This document shows positions 9,060 to 17,969 of a stretch of 64,000 bases of DNA, piece after piece. The DNA is from Sphingobacterium olei (lineage in GTDB: Bacteria; Bacteroidota; Bacteroidia; Sphingobacteriales; Sphingobacteriaceae). A program made the position numbers and the translations under genes. How positions within the stretch are numbered: position 1 is the first letter of the stretch; each line of letters begins with the position of its first letter. The stretch lies in NCBI RefSeq assembly GCF_005048855.1, contig NZ_SUME01000002.1, forward strand, positions 310,001 through 374,000. Direction: 5' to 3'. The notes under the pieces are model-generated. The model was not told where the DNA came from, searched no databases, and saw nothing but the letters and a program-made list of their open reading frames with translations.

Positions 9060-11477
9060 TTACTCCTTATTCTTCATATAATCATAAAATTGCAGCGACA
9101 CATTTGCCAATGTCTTCTTCACCGCGTTATCTTTCACATCTGCAGACAGCAGCACGAGTACATAAGCCCGTCCATTAGGCAAGTACACAATTCCTGAGTC
9201 GTGAAATATCCCTGCTATCGACCCGGTCTTATGTGCCACTTGAACATCTTTGGGCAGCTGTGCCGGAATAACACTATTAAACTTTTGCTTCTTCAGGATG
9301 TCAATCATCGCTTTACTTGCCTCTGTGTTAACCATCGTACCTTTAGCAATACGTTCGAAAATCAGCATCAGATCATATGCTGTAACCTGATTGTTCATGC
9401 CTTTCTGAAAGGCTTTGGTATCTTCGACGCCGCGCAATACCTGAATATCATTCGCCCCGATACTCTTCATCGTCTTCATCACATTCTTAGCCCCAACCTG
9501 ATCAATGACAATATTAGTCGCAAGGTTGCTACTCTCCGTAATCATACGGAATATAAGATCATGTCGCGTTATTTTTGTACCCACTCGCACATACAGGTCT
9601 CCTTCACTATCGGTATTTGCCGGCAACGAGAATTTGCTCTTATCGACAATACTTTTGAACTGGTTGTACACCGTAATCGAATCCGATAAAGAAAATTTCC
9701 CCTCTGCAGCTTGTTTGAAAGTTTCCACCATGACAGGTGTTTTCATTGTGCTAGCGGCATGAAATAACTCATGCGCATTGAGCGACAGCTGCTCTCCGGT
9801 CTGCAAATCCATAAATGCATAGGCAAATCGGCCTTCAGGTTGTTTTGCCAGTGTTTTTTGGATGCGTGATTTCAAATCGGCCGTATCCAATATAGCTCGC
9901 TTATCAGGAGTTAGTGCTACGCGTCCCAGCGTACCTTGCCCACCGGACCGCTCCCCTACAAACCGGCCTTCGCGAATGGACTTGTCGGCATTCAGTACAA
10001 ACGTGAGGAAAGGCCCCTCTCCTCGATCTGGATTGTCATAAACCAATCGGAACATGTCTCCGTGGAAATAATGTAAAGTCCCGCAATACTGCGGTGATTT
10101 GACAAAATCGAGACGCAGTGCCGAATCGCTCACCATACTCACCGTCACACGTCCAAAAAGATCGTCACGGTAAACACCTACATAATCTGCCAAAGGCAGT
10201 GAGCGCTTGAGCATAGGGTCGGGAACTACTTTTTTATCGGCATGCTCCGTCGAGTCTGCTCGTCCCTGTGAACGGTCTAGCTGTTTTTTGTAGCCGGCTA
10301 TCCAGTCAAAGGATTCGGCCCCTAGGTAATAATCGAGCACCTGGTTGATGATCGCCCAATACGCCCCCGAAGAAAGCTGATTCGTCAATACCACCACGCC
10401 GAGCCTCTTTTCGGGTACCATAGCGATCTGCGACACAAAACCGGTGAGTAACCCACCGTGGCCTACGACTTGCTCGCCACGGTAATCATACGTACGGAAC
10501 CCCAGCGCATATCCATAAAAATGCTTTTGATTAGGTTTTAGCCATTCCGGTTCTTTACTAATGGGCATGGTACGCACAATTTTCCAAAGTTCGCGGGTAG
10601 CGGTAGGCTTGAAAATCCGACCATTATTAGGTGTACGCCCTGAATCCAGCTGTGTAATCAACCAATTGGACATATCGACGGCCGAAGATGCAATGCCGCC
10701 CGCAGGATTGCCGTTGTCACCGATATTACTTTCAAAGTAGTTTTCAACGACACGCAACTTCCCATTCCGCCGCGTGTGCGCATAGGCTATATTAGGTTGT
10801 TTCTTCAACGTCGAATATCGGTTAATACTATTGTGCATACCAACTTTGTCAAAAATTCGAACCTTAACAAAATCTTCCCAAGACATACCAGAGACAGCCT
10901 CAACCAATTCGCCCGCTGCCACGTATAAAATATTATCATACGCATATACCGATCGGAAATCATGAGCCAACGGTACATCTTTGAGCTTCTCCAACAATTC
11001 TCTGCGACTGAAGGTAGAAGGCGGGAATAGGAGAAAATCATTTGCATAAGCAGGTAGCCCACTGTGATGTACAAGCAAATCCCGCACGGTCAAATGTGTC
11101 GTTACGTAATCATCCGAAAATTTGAGATAAGGAAGGTATTTCGTAACCGGATCCTCCCAACCGAGCTTGCCTTCTTCCACGAGCATAGCCAATGCTGTCG
11201 CCGTGAATGCCTTACTATTAGAGGCGATAGTAAATAAGGTATTTTCATCAACCGGATCCGGACTACCCATCCGCTTTACGCCATATCCCTTGGTCATCAA
11301 TACTTTACCATCCTTTACGATACCCACACCAACTCCTGGCACATTAAACTCCTCCAGCACACGATTAATATATTCATCCAAATCTGGAGGAAGATCTGGG
11401 TCTTGTGCCATCGCAAAACTTACCGAAATACTACAAAAAAGCAGCATTAAACTTTTTCTTAGTCTACTGGTATTCAT
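9060..11477 (-). CDS. Exported two-domain serine hydrolase: class C-like plus class A-like beta-lactamase folds
   Basis: The 805-residue protein has a signal peptide ending at about Ala24-Gln25. The first catalytic domain (about 30-390) is of the class C beta-lactamase/D-aminopeptidase type, with SNSK (Ser86, Lys89), YDN (Tyr180) and HGG (340-342) as the three motifs. A DUF3471-like beta domain follows (about 425-520, LADYVGVYRDDLFG). The second catalytic domain (about 535-800) is class A-like, with STMK (Ser576, Lys579), SSN in place of SDN (649-651) and KTG (750-752). The class A omega-loop glutamate is not obvious. Either domain could be a beta-lactamase, an esterase or a D-amino-acid peptidase. 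Joining the two folds is uncommon. It lies 13 bp after the S9 peptidase gene. Confidence 0.9.
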   Translation of the reverse strand: MNTSRLRKSLMLLFCSISVSFAMAQDPDLPPDLDEYINRVLEEFNVPGVGVGIVKDGKVLMTKGYGVKRMGSPDPVDENTLFTIASNSKAFTATALAMLVEEGKLGWEDPVTKYLPYLKFSDDYVTTHLTVRDLLVHHSGLPAYANDFLLFPPSTFSRRELLEKLKDVPLAHDFRSVYAYDNILYVAAGELVEAVSGMSWEDFVKVRIFDKVGMHNSINRYSTLKKQPNIAYAHTRRNGKLRVVENYFESNIGDNGNPAGGIASSAVDMSNWLITQLDSGRTPNNGRIFKPTATRELWKIVRTMPISKEPEWLKPNQKHFYGYALGFRTYDYRGEQVVGHGGLLTGFVSQIAMVPEKRLGVVVLTNQLSSGAYWAIINQVLDYYLGAESFDWIAGYKKQLDRSQGRADSTEHADKKVVPDPMLKRSLPLADYVGVYRDDLFGRVTVSMVSDSALRLDFVKSPQYCGTLHYFHGDMFRLVYDNPDRGEGPFLTFVLNADKSIREGRFVGERSGGQGTLGRVALTPDKRAILDTADLKSRIQKTLAKQPEGRFAYAFMDLQTGEQLSLNAHELFHAASTMKTPVMVETFKQAAEGKFSLSDSITVYNQFKSIVDKSKFSLPANTDSEGDLYVRVGTKITRHDLIFRMITESSNLATNIVIDQVGAKNVMKTMKSIGANDIQVLRGVEDTKAFQKGMNNQVTAYDLMLIFERIAKGTMVNTEASKAMIDILKKQKFNSVIPAQLPKDVQVAHKTGSIAGIFHDSGIVYLPNGRAYVLVLLSADVKDNAVKKTLANVSLQFYDYMKNKE

Positions 11478-11490
11478 AATTTAGTATCTA

Positions 11491-13572
11491 TTAAGGTTTT
11501 AAATGTTTTTGAAGAAAATCGGCTATCGCTTGATCCACTAACACCTGATTTTTGTACAACATCCAATGGTGTGTATCATCGGGTACAACAATGGCTTCAA
11601 AGGGTTTTCCTTTTTGCTCGAACCGTCTAATGAGATCAGTTGTTTGACCGAAATCGACATTGGCATCATCATCACCATGAATGAAAAGCACCGGTGATGT
11701 CCAACTATCCACGTAGGACACCGGTGAAGATGTGATGGCCAATTCAATCGCTTTTGCCGCATCAGGGGCAGGTTCCGCACTAACCAACGGGGTGCGACCG
11801 ATATAATTGTGTACGCCGTGGATGTCTACCCCTGCGGCAAACAGATCCGAATCTTTACCCAAAGCTAGCGCCGTGAGGAACCCGCCGTAAGAACCACCAT
11901 ACACACCTATCCGCTTATGATCAACTTGAGGCAAGGCCGCTAGCCACTCGCCAGCTGCTTTTATATCCTGATATTCGGAAGCTCCATATCTTCCCGCAAA
12001 TGGGGGCCTATGAAAATCAAAGCCATAGCCTATCCCTAAGCGGTAGTTTACCGAGAGGACGATAAAGCCGCGACTGGCCAAATATTGGTTCAAGGCATAG
12101 GTATTGGAATAGTAGTCGCCATAATGCCAACCCAGCAGCATTTGCCGTTGGGGACCGCCATGGATAAACACGACTGCGGGCTTCTTGCTAATCCCCCCTT
12201 TCGGCTCGAACAGTTGCGCATAAACCGTCACACCATCCGCGGCTTTAAACTCGACACGTTTTGGGACCACTAAAGTGGCGCTTGCTAAAGAGGCCGGGAT
12301 TAAGTGTTCGCCGAGTAGTCGTATATCTCCTTTGGAATTAGGCCAGGGAAGTACTGCAGGTACAGATGGACGCGTGGCCGTCGCGCTAAGGAATATAAGA
12401 TGCTTCCCGTCCCCCGTAATGGTAGGATACGTTTCTATACCAGTTCCTGGGGTGACGACCTGCATATCAGCTTTATCTACTGCTGTACGGATGAGATGTC
12501 GGCGGTCAATGTCGTCTGCATCCGGCCCTGTATTTGCACTGGCCAAAAGCCAGTTCCCATCCGGTGAAGGCTTAACATGTTCTACCATGAAATTACCAGG
12601 TGTTAGTAACAGAGCCTCTCCACCGCCTTCTGGGATCGAATATAGATGTTGCCAGCCATCATGATACGACAGAAAAGTGATCCGTCCTTTGCTTGACCAA
12701 AACAGGTTGCCACCTGACGCAGAACCTTCCGGCGTTTTCGGAGAACTCCACAACTGCTTGACATGCCCATCAGCTACATTTGCCTTCCAAATGGACCAGG
12801 GACTGATCGTCGGAGCCAAAATCGAATCGGGCGCTCCGCCACCTGCCTCTCTTTTAATAAAAACGATTTCCTTCCCATCTGGCGACCATTTTGGCGATCC
12901 ATAACGGGCAAAAGTTGGGGAGATCCACTGAATAGGTGTTTTCTTATCACGATATACACCAAGCAATGAATGGCCACCACGTGACGAAATAAATGCTAAA
13001 CTTCTACCGTCGGGCGACCAATCCAGAGAACCAATGGATCCACGTGCATAGAACAGCTGTTCGGCTTTGCCCGAACCATCGATCGGACATACCCACACCT
13101 GCCCTTGGCGTGAAAACGACACCCGCTTACCATCAGGCAAAATTTCGGGGTTGTCTGCATCCGCCAACAACTTGGGTTCACCTCCCATAAAGGGTACACT
13201 CCAGATCTGTACTTTCGTAGCAACGGGCAGGGAGGCGGGATTACGCGGCGTACTCGAATTGGAGCCGCCGTGGTCTCCTCCTTTAACAAAGACCGCCCAC
13301 TGCCCATCGGGGGAAAGCTGTAGACTCGTGATTTCATCGCCCAGATCCTCATCATAAGCAGTTAGTTTACGGAGTTCGAATTTGGGTCCTTCGGCCACAT
13401 AAATGTTGCGGCGTCCCTGTTCGTTAATAGCCACCGCTATGCGCTTGCCTGTAGCCGCAGAGACTAACTCGGAAGGGAATGGATAGGAGGTAAATTGTTC
13501 CATGGTAAGCTCCTGAGCCCAAAGGAGGCTATTTGTGCAAATCCAAAGAAGGAGTAAAATCAAATATTTCAT
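11491..13572 (-). CDS. Exported S9-family serine peptidase (prolyl oligopeptidase/acylaminoacyl-peptidase type)
   Basis: The 693-residue protein has a signal peptide (MKYLILLLLW to LLWAQ, residue 20). Its N-terminal half is a WD40-like beta-propeller with repeated SPDG motifs (87, 196, 230, 336). The C-terminal half (about 450-690) is an alpha/beta hydrolase. The oxyanion segment is HGGP (471-474), the nucleophile is Ser561 in GGSYGG, and Asp636 in HGDDDANV and His668 in DDTHHW complete the triad. Family members release di- and tripeptides or N-acylated residues from short peptides, limited in size by the propeller. In this operon it probably trims a peptide freed by the acylase encoded just upstream (11-bp gap). 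The exact specificity is unknown. Confidence 0.93.
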   Translation of the reverse strand: MKYLILLLLWICTNSLLWAQELTMEQFTSYPFPSELVSAATGKRIAVAINEQGRRNIYVAEGPKFELRKLTAYDEDLGDEITSLQLSPDGQWAVFVKGGDHGGSNSSTPRNPASLPVATKVQIWSVPFMGGEPKLLADADNPEILPDGKRVSFSRQGQVWVCPIDGSGKAEQLFYARGSIGSLDWSPDGRSLAFISSRGGHSLLGVYRDKKTPIQWISPTFARYGSPKWSPDGKEIVFIKREAGGGAPDSILAPTISPWSIWKANVADGHVKQLWSSPKTPEGSASGGNLFWSSKGRITFLSYHDGWQHLYSIPEGGGEALLLTPGNFMVEHVKPSPDGNWLLASANTGPDADDIDRRHLIRTAVDKADMQVVTPGTGIETYPTITGDGKHLIFLSATATRPSVPAVLPWPNSKGDIRLLGEHLIPASLASATLVVPKRVEFKAADGVTVYAQLFEPKGGISKKPAVVFIHGGPQRQMLLGWHYGDYYSNTYALNQYLASRGFIVLSVNYRLGIGYGFDFHRPPFAGRYGASEYQDIKAAGEWLAALPQVDHKRIGVYGGSYGGFLTALALGKDSDLFAAGVDIHGVHNYIGRTPLVSAEPAPDAAKAIELAITSSPVSYVDSWTSPVLFIHGDDDANVDFGQTTDLIRRFEQKGKPFEAIVVPDDTHHWMLYKNQVLVDQAIADFLQKHLKP

Positions 13573-13583
13573 AAGTTATGTTG

Positions 13584-15815
13584 TTAATTAATATATTCTG
13601 CCATACCCGGGCGGTATTCTTTAAGAAGCTGTTGCTTGACGGCTTCCTCCGTAAACGCCACCGGCTTCAATTTGTCATTAACAAACAACTCCAGCTGATC
13701 GTTATAATGAGGGGAATCCGTTTGGTTACTTTGTCCGTAAGCCAACACCGAATATGCACGGGGCGTATCACCGAATTCAATGGCTAGTATCCAGCAGTCG
13801 CCTCCGCTCACTTGACGTTTCTGTTTGTGCTCTTGATGTGTTTCGAAGTTCAATACCCTGAAATTACCCATATCGCCGGAACCGCCACCTACAGGATATT
13901 CCTTGGATCCCATACGCGCCCGATGAACATCCCCCCAACGAACGTCCCACGATCCAAATTGCCTTTTACAGTTGTCTACCGCCCATTCGAATGCATCAAC
14001 AGCACGGGATGGACTGGCCAGTCCATTCGGTGTAGTTGTAGGACGCTCTGGAGACCAAGGCTCGGCAAACAACGAATCTGCTTCGGCAGAATATCCAGCT
14101 GAGACAGGTGTTGAAGGCACCGTGTTTCCACCGTTTGAAAGCCTTAAATAACGGTGCCACCAAATCTCGAACAACAGACCTCCACGGCTATCCGCTGCTG
14201 ATGTATTATCCCAGCCATCCAAAAGGTCTATTGCTTTGGCCACTTCTCCTGCCGCTCCGACTCGCTTTACCGCAGCGACCAAATCGTCCTTTACCCGATC
14301 AGCAAGCAACATACGCTTGCTATGTTTCTGCCGGATAACATCTTCCAAAGAAAACTTACGCTCGTTGGCAATTAATTCAAGCGAATGCTGACTCCGTAAA
14401 CGCAGCTTCGGTTCAGGGAAATTAACCGGAAAGTCCGCAGGATCAAATATGGCATTCAGATTGGTATAGTGGAAGGGATCATTTTCGTTACGAAGATATC
14501 CACCTTCAGGGTTGGTCAATTGAGGTAATGCATCCCACGGGACTATTGTTTTCCAGATCTGATCGGTACGTGTTGCCAAAACGGCTACGGTATCTCCACC
14601 TGACAGATGAGGTAAATTTGGCACCATTGCATTCCATACATAAAAAATATTACCCTTCGCATCTGCATAGGTAAAGTTAGAAGTTGTCTTGGCGTGTAAT
14701 CGCATCGCTTCCTTCCACTCTTCGAGATTACGGGCCATCATCATCCGTAAAAACTGCTCGCTGGTTCGGTATTCACCATCTCCGGCAGTTCGGATGATAT
14801 AGATATGACGTTCGTCACGATGGATGACAGGACCGAAAGGGGTGGAAACAAATTCCCGCTTCGCCTTCGCCACAGTATCTCCATCCTTGTATGCAACAGT
14901 TACTTCCTTCTTTTCAAGGGGATGTGCTATACCGTCTAACCGAAAATGATCTGGACGGCCAGAAACGATTTCCAATGCATAAATTTCATCAATATCCGGA
15001 TAATTATTGGTCGTCGACCACCCTAAGTGTTCGTTGAATCCACCAATAATACCGATGGGACTACCGATGCGAAAATCACCGTAAAAATTTAGCTTTCCGG
15101 GTACAATCAGATGGGCTTCGTAATAACCGGCACCCCAGGATAAATGTGGATTACGAAGTAAAATCGCCTTTCCGGAGGTGGTACGGCTTGGTGCCAGTGC
15201 CCAGGCATTGGAGCCATCATCGGGATGACTTTTTTCATCTCCTAACGGCAACCGGGCCCAAACTGCGTAATTTGTTTCGCTTTCCAACGTATGCCGCTGT
15301 TTCTGCCGTTCGATATAACGCTTGACAGCTGCGTTACTGTGTCCCCCTATCCCCTTGGCGTGCACATCAGTTCCCGAGAAATTGGGTTTCATCCAGGTAG
15401 GGAATTCTTTCGGATGTAGCGTTATGTAACGGTTTACGCCCTCGGCAAACCCTTCCAACATATCGCGTGTATCGACGTGTAACAACATAAACGTTTCGGA
15501 AGCACGTGCATGTCTCTGAAGTGCGGCTGCATCCTCGTCAATTTGCATTTCTGGGTTGCGAGCGGTATGGTAACGCCCCCACTCGCCCCGTGCTTGCACT
15601 AAACCATCAACCACCTGCGTTCCGTAATCTTCTAATTGAAGGTAGCCCATTGCATAACCCGCCGCTCGCAGGTTGTCCGCATAAATGTGTGGTACACCAA
15701 ATGCTGTACGCCGGATGATAACCTGATCCGACAACGATTGAGCAGAAACAATAGATGGAATGCTGAGAAAAAATAACCACAACATAGATATTCCTATTAC
15801 GGGCCTATACTTCAT
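13584..15815 (-). CDS. Exported penicillin acylase-family N-terminal-nucleophile hydrolase
   Basis: The best start is the ATG at 15815. It gives a clean signal peptide (MKYRPVIGISMLW to IVSAQ, residue 26), whereas the longer frame to 15881 adds 22 residues that spoil it and overlaps the gene upstream. The protein has about 743 residues, the usual size of an alpha-beta precursor. Ser202 in GSNAWALAPSRTTSGK is the expected nucleophile exposed by self-cleavage, and RNPHLSWG follows as in penicillin G, cephalosporin and PvdQ/QuiP acyl-homoserine-lactone acylases. These enzymes remove an acyl chain from an amide. The family name does not fix the substrate, which could be a beta-lactam, an acyl-homoserine lactone or a lipopeptide. 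It starts 16 bp after the racemase-like gene. Confidence 0.92.
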   Translation of the reverse strand: MKYRPVIGISMLWLFFLSIPSIVSAQSLSDQVIIRRTAFGVPHIYADNLRAAGYAMGYLQLEDYGTQVVDGLVQARGEWGRYHTARNPEMQIDEDAAALQRHARASETFMLLHVDTRDMLEGFAEGVNRYITLHPKEFPTWMKPNFSGTDVHAKGIGGHSNAAVKRYIERQKQRHTLESETNYAVWARLPLGDEKSHPDDGSNAWALAPSRTTSGKAILLRNPHLSWGAGYYEAHLIVPGKLNFYGDFRIGSPIGIIGGFNEHLGWSTTNNYPDIDEIYALEIVSGRPDHFRLDGIAHPLEKKEVTVAYKDGDTVAKAKREFVSTPFGPVIHRDERHIYIIRTAGDGEYRTSEQFLRMMMARNLEEWKEAMRLHAKTTSNFTYADAKGNIFYVWNAMVPNLPHLSGGDTVAVLATRTDQIWKTIVPWDALPQLTNPEGGYLRNENDPFHYTNLNAIFDPADFPVNFPEPKLRLRSQHSLELIANERKFSLEDVIRQKHSKRMLLADRVKDDLVAAVKRVGAAGEVAKAIDLLDGWDNTSAADSRGGLLFEIWWHRYLRLSNGGNTVPSTPVSAGYSAEADSLFAEPWSPERPTTTPNGLASPSRAVDAFEWAVDNCKRQFGSWDVRWGDVHRARMGSKEYPVGGGSGDMGNFRVLNFETHQEHKQKRQVSGGDCWILAIEFGDTPRAYSVLAYGQSNQTDSPHYNDQLELFVNDKLKPVAFTEEAVKQQLLKEYRPGMAEYIN

Positions 15816-15831
15816 ATCGGTATTTTTTATA

Positions 15832-17367
15832 TTATTTAATGGTTTTTGCATTTTGGGATTCACTAGGTCGGTGCAAAGCATTAATTAGTTTAAATGTTTC
15901 AGGGATAGCAGATTCCATACGATGTACAACTTCGTTAGGGATATTGGCATGACTGAATGGTACTACTTTCACATATTCCTGGATGTCGCCGGCATTCCGT
16001 CCATATTTATAATCGTACGTAAAACGTCCCAGACTGTCCGTTTTGACAGCTGTATTATCGGGGTTAGGCACACTGATAAAAAATTCACTTCCCCTTAGAT
16101 TACCCGATGGGTTGAATAAACGCTTATCTTTCAAATAGGCATGGAGCTCATGGGATACGTTTTCGGCGGGATCAATCAGAACGACGTTTTTGTCCATTAA
16201 GGGTCGGTAGATATACTTACCATCTCGTTGATAACTATAAAGCTCACCAAGAACTTTATGAATTTCATCGGTGAGATAAGGGTAGTGTGTGCAGCCTAAC
16301 AGCAAGGCCTTTAGCGGTCTTGCACTAGGTTGGTTCCGTAATTGTTCCATCAGAGACACTAGATGGTAACGTATATAGTTTTCGGTAGAATTCAACTGAA
16401 GAATGTTGCAATCCATAGCTGATTCGTCATCACATAACATATCTCCATCACTAAAATCGAACGAATAAACATCCATTAACGCTTTGTCAATGGCGTATTC
16501 GGGATGCTTTAAGCCTGGCCCACGGTAGTTTGAGCGGGGTGATGTGGATTGGTGGTTGATAAAATCGGGTTCTTCATCTACGGCTTCGGCCACGCCATGC
16601 CCGCCTTGGCTATAGACCTGAATATCGCCGGAGTACCCCCGCTCATTCTTAATGCGCAGAATCGTACGCTCGTATCCCTTAGAAGCGATGGTACCTACGG
16701 TAGCAAAGACACCAATAGAACCATCCTCCGTTGGATCGAATACATCTAAGGCTCCTCTAGCTCCCGCATCGATGACTCCAATAACCGGTATATCTATTCC
16801 CGCTTTCTGTAGAAAGGCTTCGATGCTCTCTTTTCCATAGGCAGTAGCCGTATTGCAGGCGACGACCAGCGCTTTGATTTGTTGTTTCTTACCGAGAGGG
16901 GACTCTGCTTTTGCATCGGAATAATACCGATCCGACAGTAAAAACTGTACATCCTTTAAGATGTGCTCGATCAGCAGATCGGTTTTATGCTCACTATGGT
17001 AGTTACCGTAGGGCATGTTAGCCTGGTCAGCCAGATAAATAAATCGTTCCTTTCCAAAATCGACCTGACCATCACTTCCCGTGGTTTGATCGGTGTTACC
17101 ATAGGCATCAAACCGTACGATAGCATCCAAGACGGTCAGCCCGCCAGTTCCCGAATCAAACACACCAATGGGCAATTGGGCGCCATCGGCCTGGTATCTA
17201 TGGAAATCCACATAATAGAAACTCCCGGTATCAACTAAAATAGCCTGTTCAATGGGTGTAAGTGGATCCTCATCGTTCCGGGCAGTATTTGTACAGCTGT
17301 AATTACCTATTGTCAGGCCGATGATGATCAACCGTCCAACCTGTTTAATGAATGTTGTTGTCTCCAT
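15832..17367 (-). CDS. Lipoprotein homologue of glutamate racemase (MurI fold) with extra insert
   Basis: I place the start at the ATG at 17367, which gives a lysine-containing N-terminus, a hydrophobic stretch and NYSC (Cys25), a loose lipobox. The longer frame to 17475 has no signal. The 511-residue product is clearly MurI-like: VFDSGTGG (69-76), YLADQANMPYG, ACNTAT with Cys171, ATVGTIASKGY, and LLGCTHYP with Cys359. Both catalytic cysteines are therefore kept. Ordinary MurI is about 265 residues and cytoplasmic, making D-glutamate for peptidoglycan. This one is about twice that length, with nearly 190 residues between the cysteines instead of about 110, plus a C-terminal extension. If exported, it may racemise or sense free glutamate/aspartate or a related compound in the periplasm. 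Confidence 0.85.
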   Translation of the reverse strand: METTTFIKQVGRLIIIGLTIGNYSCTNTARNDEDPLTPIEQAILVDTGSFYYVDFHRYQADGAQLPIGVFDSGTGGLTVLDAIVRFDAYGNTDQTTGSDGQVDFGKERFIYLADQANMPYGNYHSEHKTDLLIEHILKDVQFLLSDRYYSDAKAESPLGKKQQIKALVVACNTATAYGKESIEAFLQKAGIDIPVIGVIDAGARGALDVFDPTEDGSIGVFATVGTIASKGYERTILRIKNERGYSGDIQVYSQGGHGVAEAVDEEPDFINHQSTSPRSNYRGPGLKHPEYAIDKALMDVYSFDFSDGDMLCDDESAMDCNILQLNSTENYIRYHLVSLMEQLRNQPSARPLKALLLGCTHYPYLTDEIHKVLGELYSYQRDGKYIYRPLMDKNVVLIDPAENVSHELHAYLKDKRLFNPSGNLRGSEFFISVPNPDNTAVKTDSLGRFTYDYKYGRNAGDIQEYVKVVPFSHANIPNEVVHRMESAIPETFKLINALHRPSESQNAKTIK

Positions 17368-17479
17368 AGTATTTGGTTCTTTATCTGTATACCAGCTATC
17401 GCCTACTGATAGTTTATTAAGTATAATGCTGTTATCAATACCGGCAGCACTATCATCTCCGCGCTTATCAGCCACAGCT

Positions 17480-17617
17480 TCAGCCCCCTTGTTCGGACGA
17501 AAGGGTCGTTGGGACTTGATACCGTAACTTCATAAGTATCTTGCAACGTAGCGATACGTTGTCACAGTCTTTCGCATTGGTAATTAATATGGAAATAGAG
17601 GCAAGCCATCTTTTCAT
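17480..17617 (-). pseudogene. Remnant of a susC start (first codons only)
   Basis: An ATG at 17617 sits in the same place relative to the duplicated leader as the SusC start at 4015. It opens MKRWLAS against MKKWLFL. Similarity stops after about seven codons, and the frame ends at a TGA at 17480-17482 after 45 codons with no SusC features. It looks like the surviving 5' edge of a susC whose body was lost or replaced. The stub reading frame ends 113 bp before the racemase start, so it could still be translated as a short leader peptide. Confidence 0.6.
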
Positions 17618-17852
17618 AAGCTAGATTCTAATAATAAATATTGTTGTCGTAGTTATCCCCTTAAATGGCAGAGATTTACATTTGGTCTATACAAGTATAA
17701 CAATTAATTTTTCAATTATGCATGATTTCCTTTATTTTTTTTAAACAACTGCACAAAAGTGTTATAAAAACATTTACAATCATGCCTGATTGCACCTATT
17801 AGCATCTTTCTGCAACAAAAAAACAGAACAAAATCGAAATAAAACGCATTTT
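17604..17852 (-). promoter_or_regulatory. Probable promoter/leader of the racemase-acylase operon, copy of 4006-4258
   Basis: This region aligns with the susC leader at 4006-4258 and keeps the same order of conserved blocks. It includes a TATACTTG element on the minus strand (17692-17699), about 75 bp from the susC stub start and 325 bp from the racemase start. The parts of the 17618-17969 gap outside the repeat hold the terminator at 17904-17948 and nothing else I can name. Near-identical control regions suggest that this operon and the SusC/SusD pair at 1-4015 respond to the same signal. Confidence 0.6.
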
Positions 17853-17903
17853 TTCAGGGATAGTTTCGCAAGAATCTTTCTATCCGTTTTACACGGGTAT
17901 CCT

Positions 17904-17948
17904 CTAATAAAAAAGAGCCTGAAATCATAAACTGACACAGGCTCTTTT
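17904..17948 (-). terminator. Strong intrinsic terminator of the DUF4998/SusCD operon
   Basis: Perfect 11-bp arms AAAAGAGCCTG (17911-17921) and CAGGCTCTTTT (17938-17948) enclose a 16-nt loop. On the minus strand the second arm runs into TTTTTTATTAG. It lies just after the stop of the gene at 17970 and separates that operon from the next promoter. Confidence 0.88.
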
Positions 17949-17969
17949 CCATTTATCTCGCGATCTTAC

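Noticed and set aside
9060..11477. Reading this gene as a simple antibiotic-resistance beta-lactamase
   Set aside because: Two different domains, a weakened class A motif set and its place in an uptake operon point to a catabolic hydrolase rather than dedicated resistance.
13584..15815. Calling the acylase a penicillin or quorum-quenching enzyme outright
   Set aside because: The family motif does not separate beta-lactam, acyl-homoserine-lactone and lipopeptide acylases.
15816..15881. Upstream extension of the acylase gene
   Set aside because: It overlaps the end of the racemase-like gene and puts 22 residues before a clean signal peptide.
17368..17475. Upstream extension of the racemase-like gene to the start at 17475
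   Set aside because: The extra 36 residues are polar and would bury the lipoprotein signal. The ATG at 17367 gives a proper export signal.
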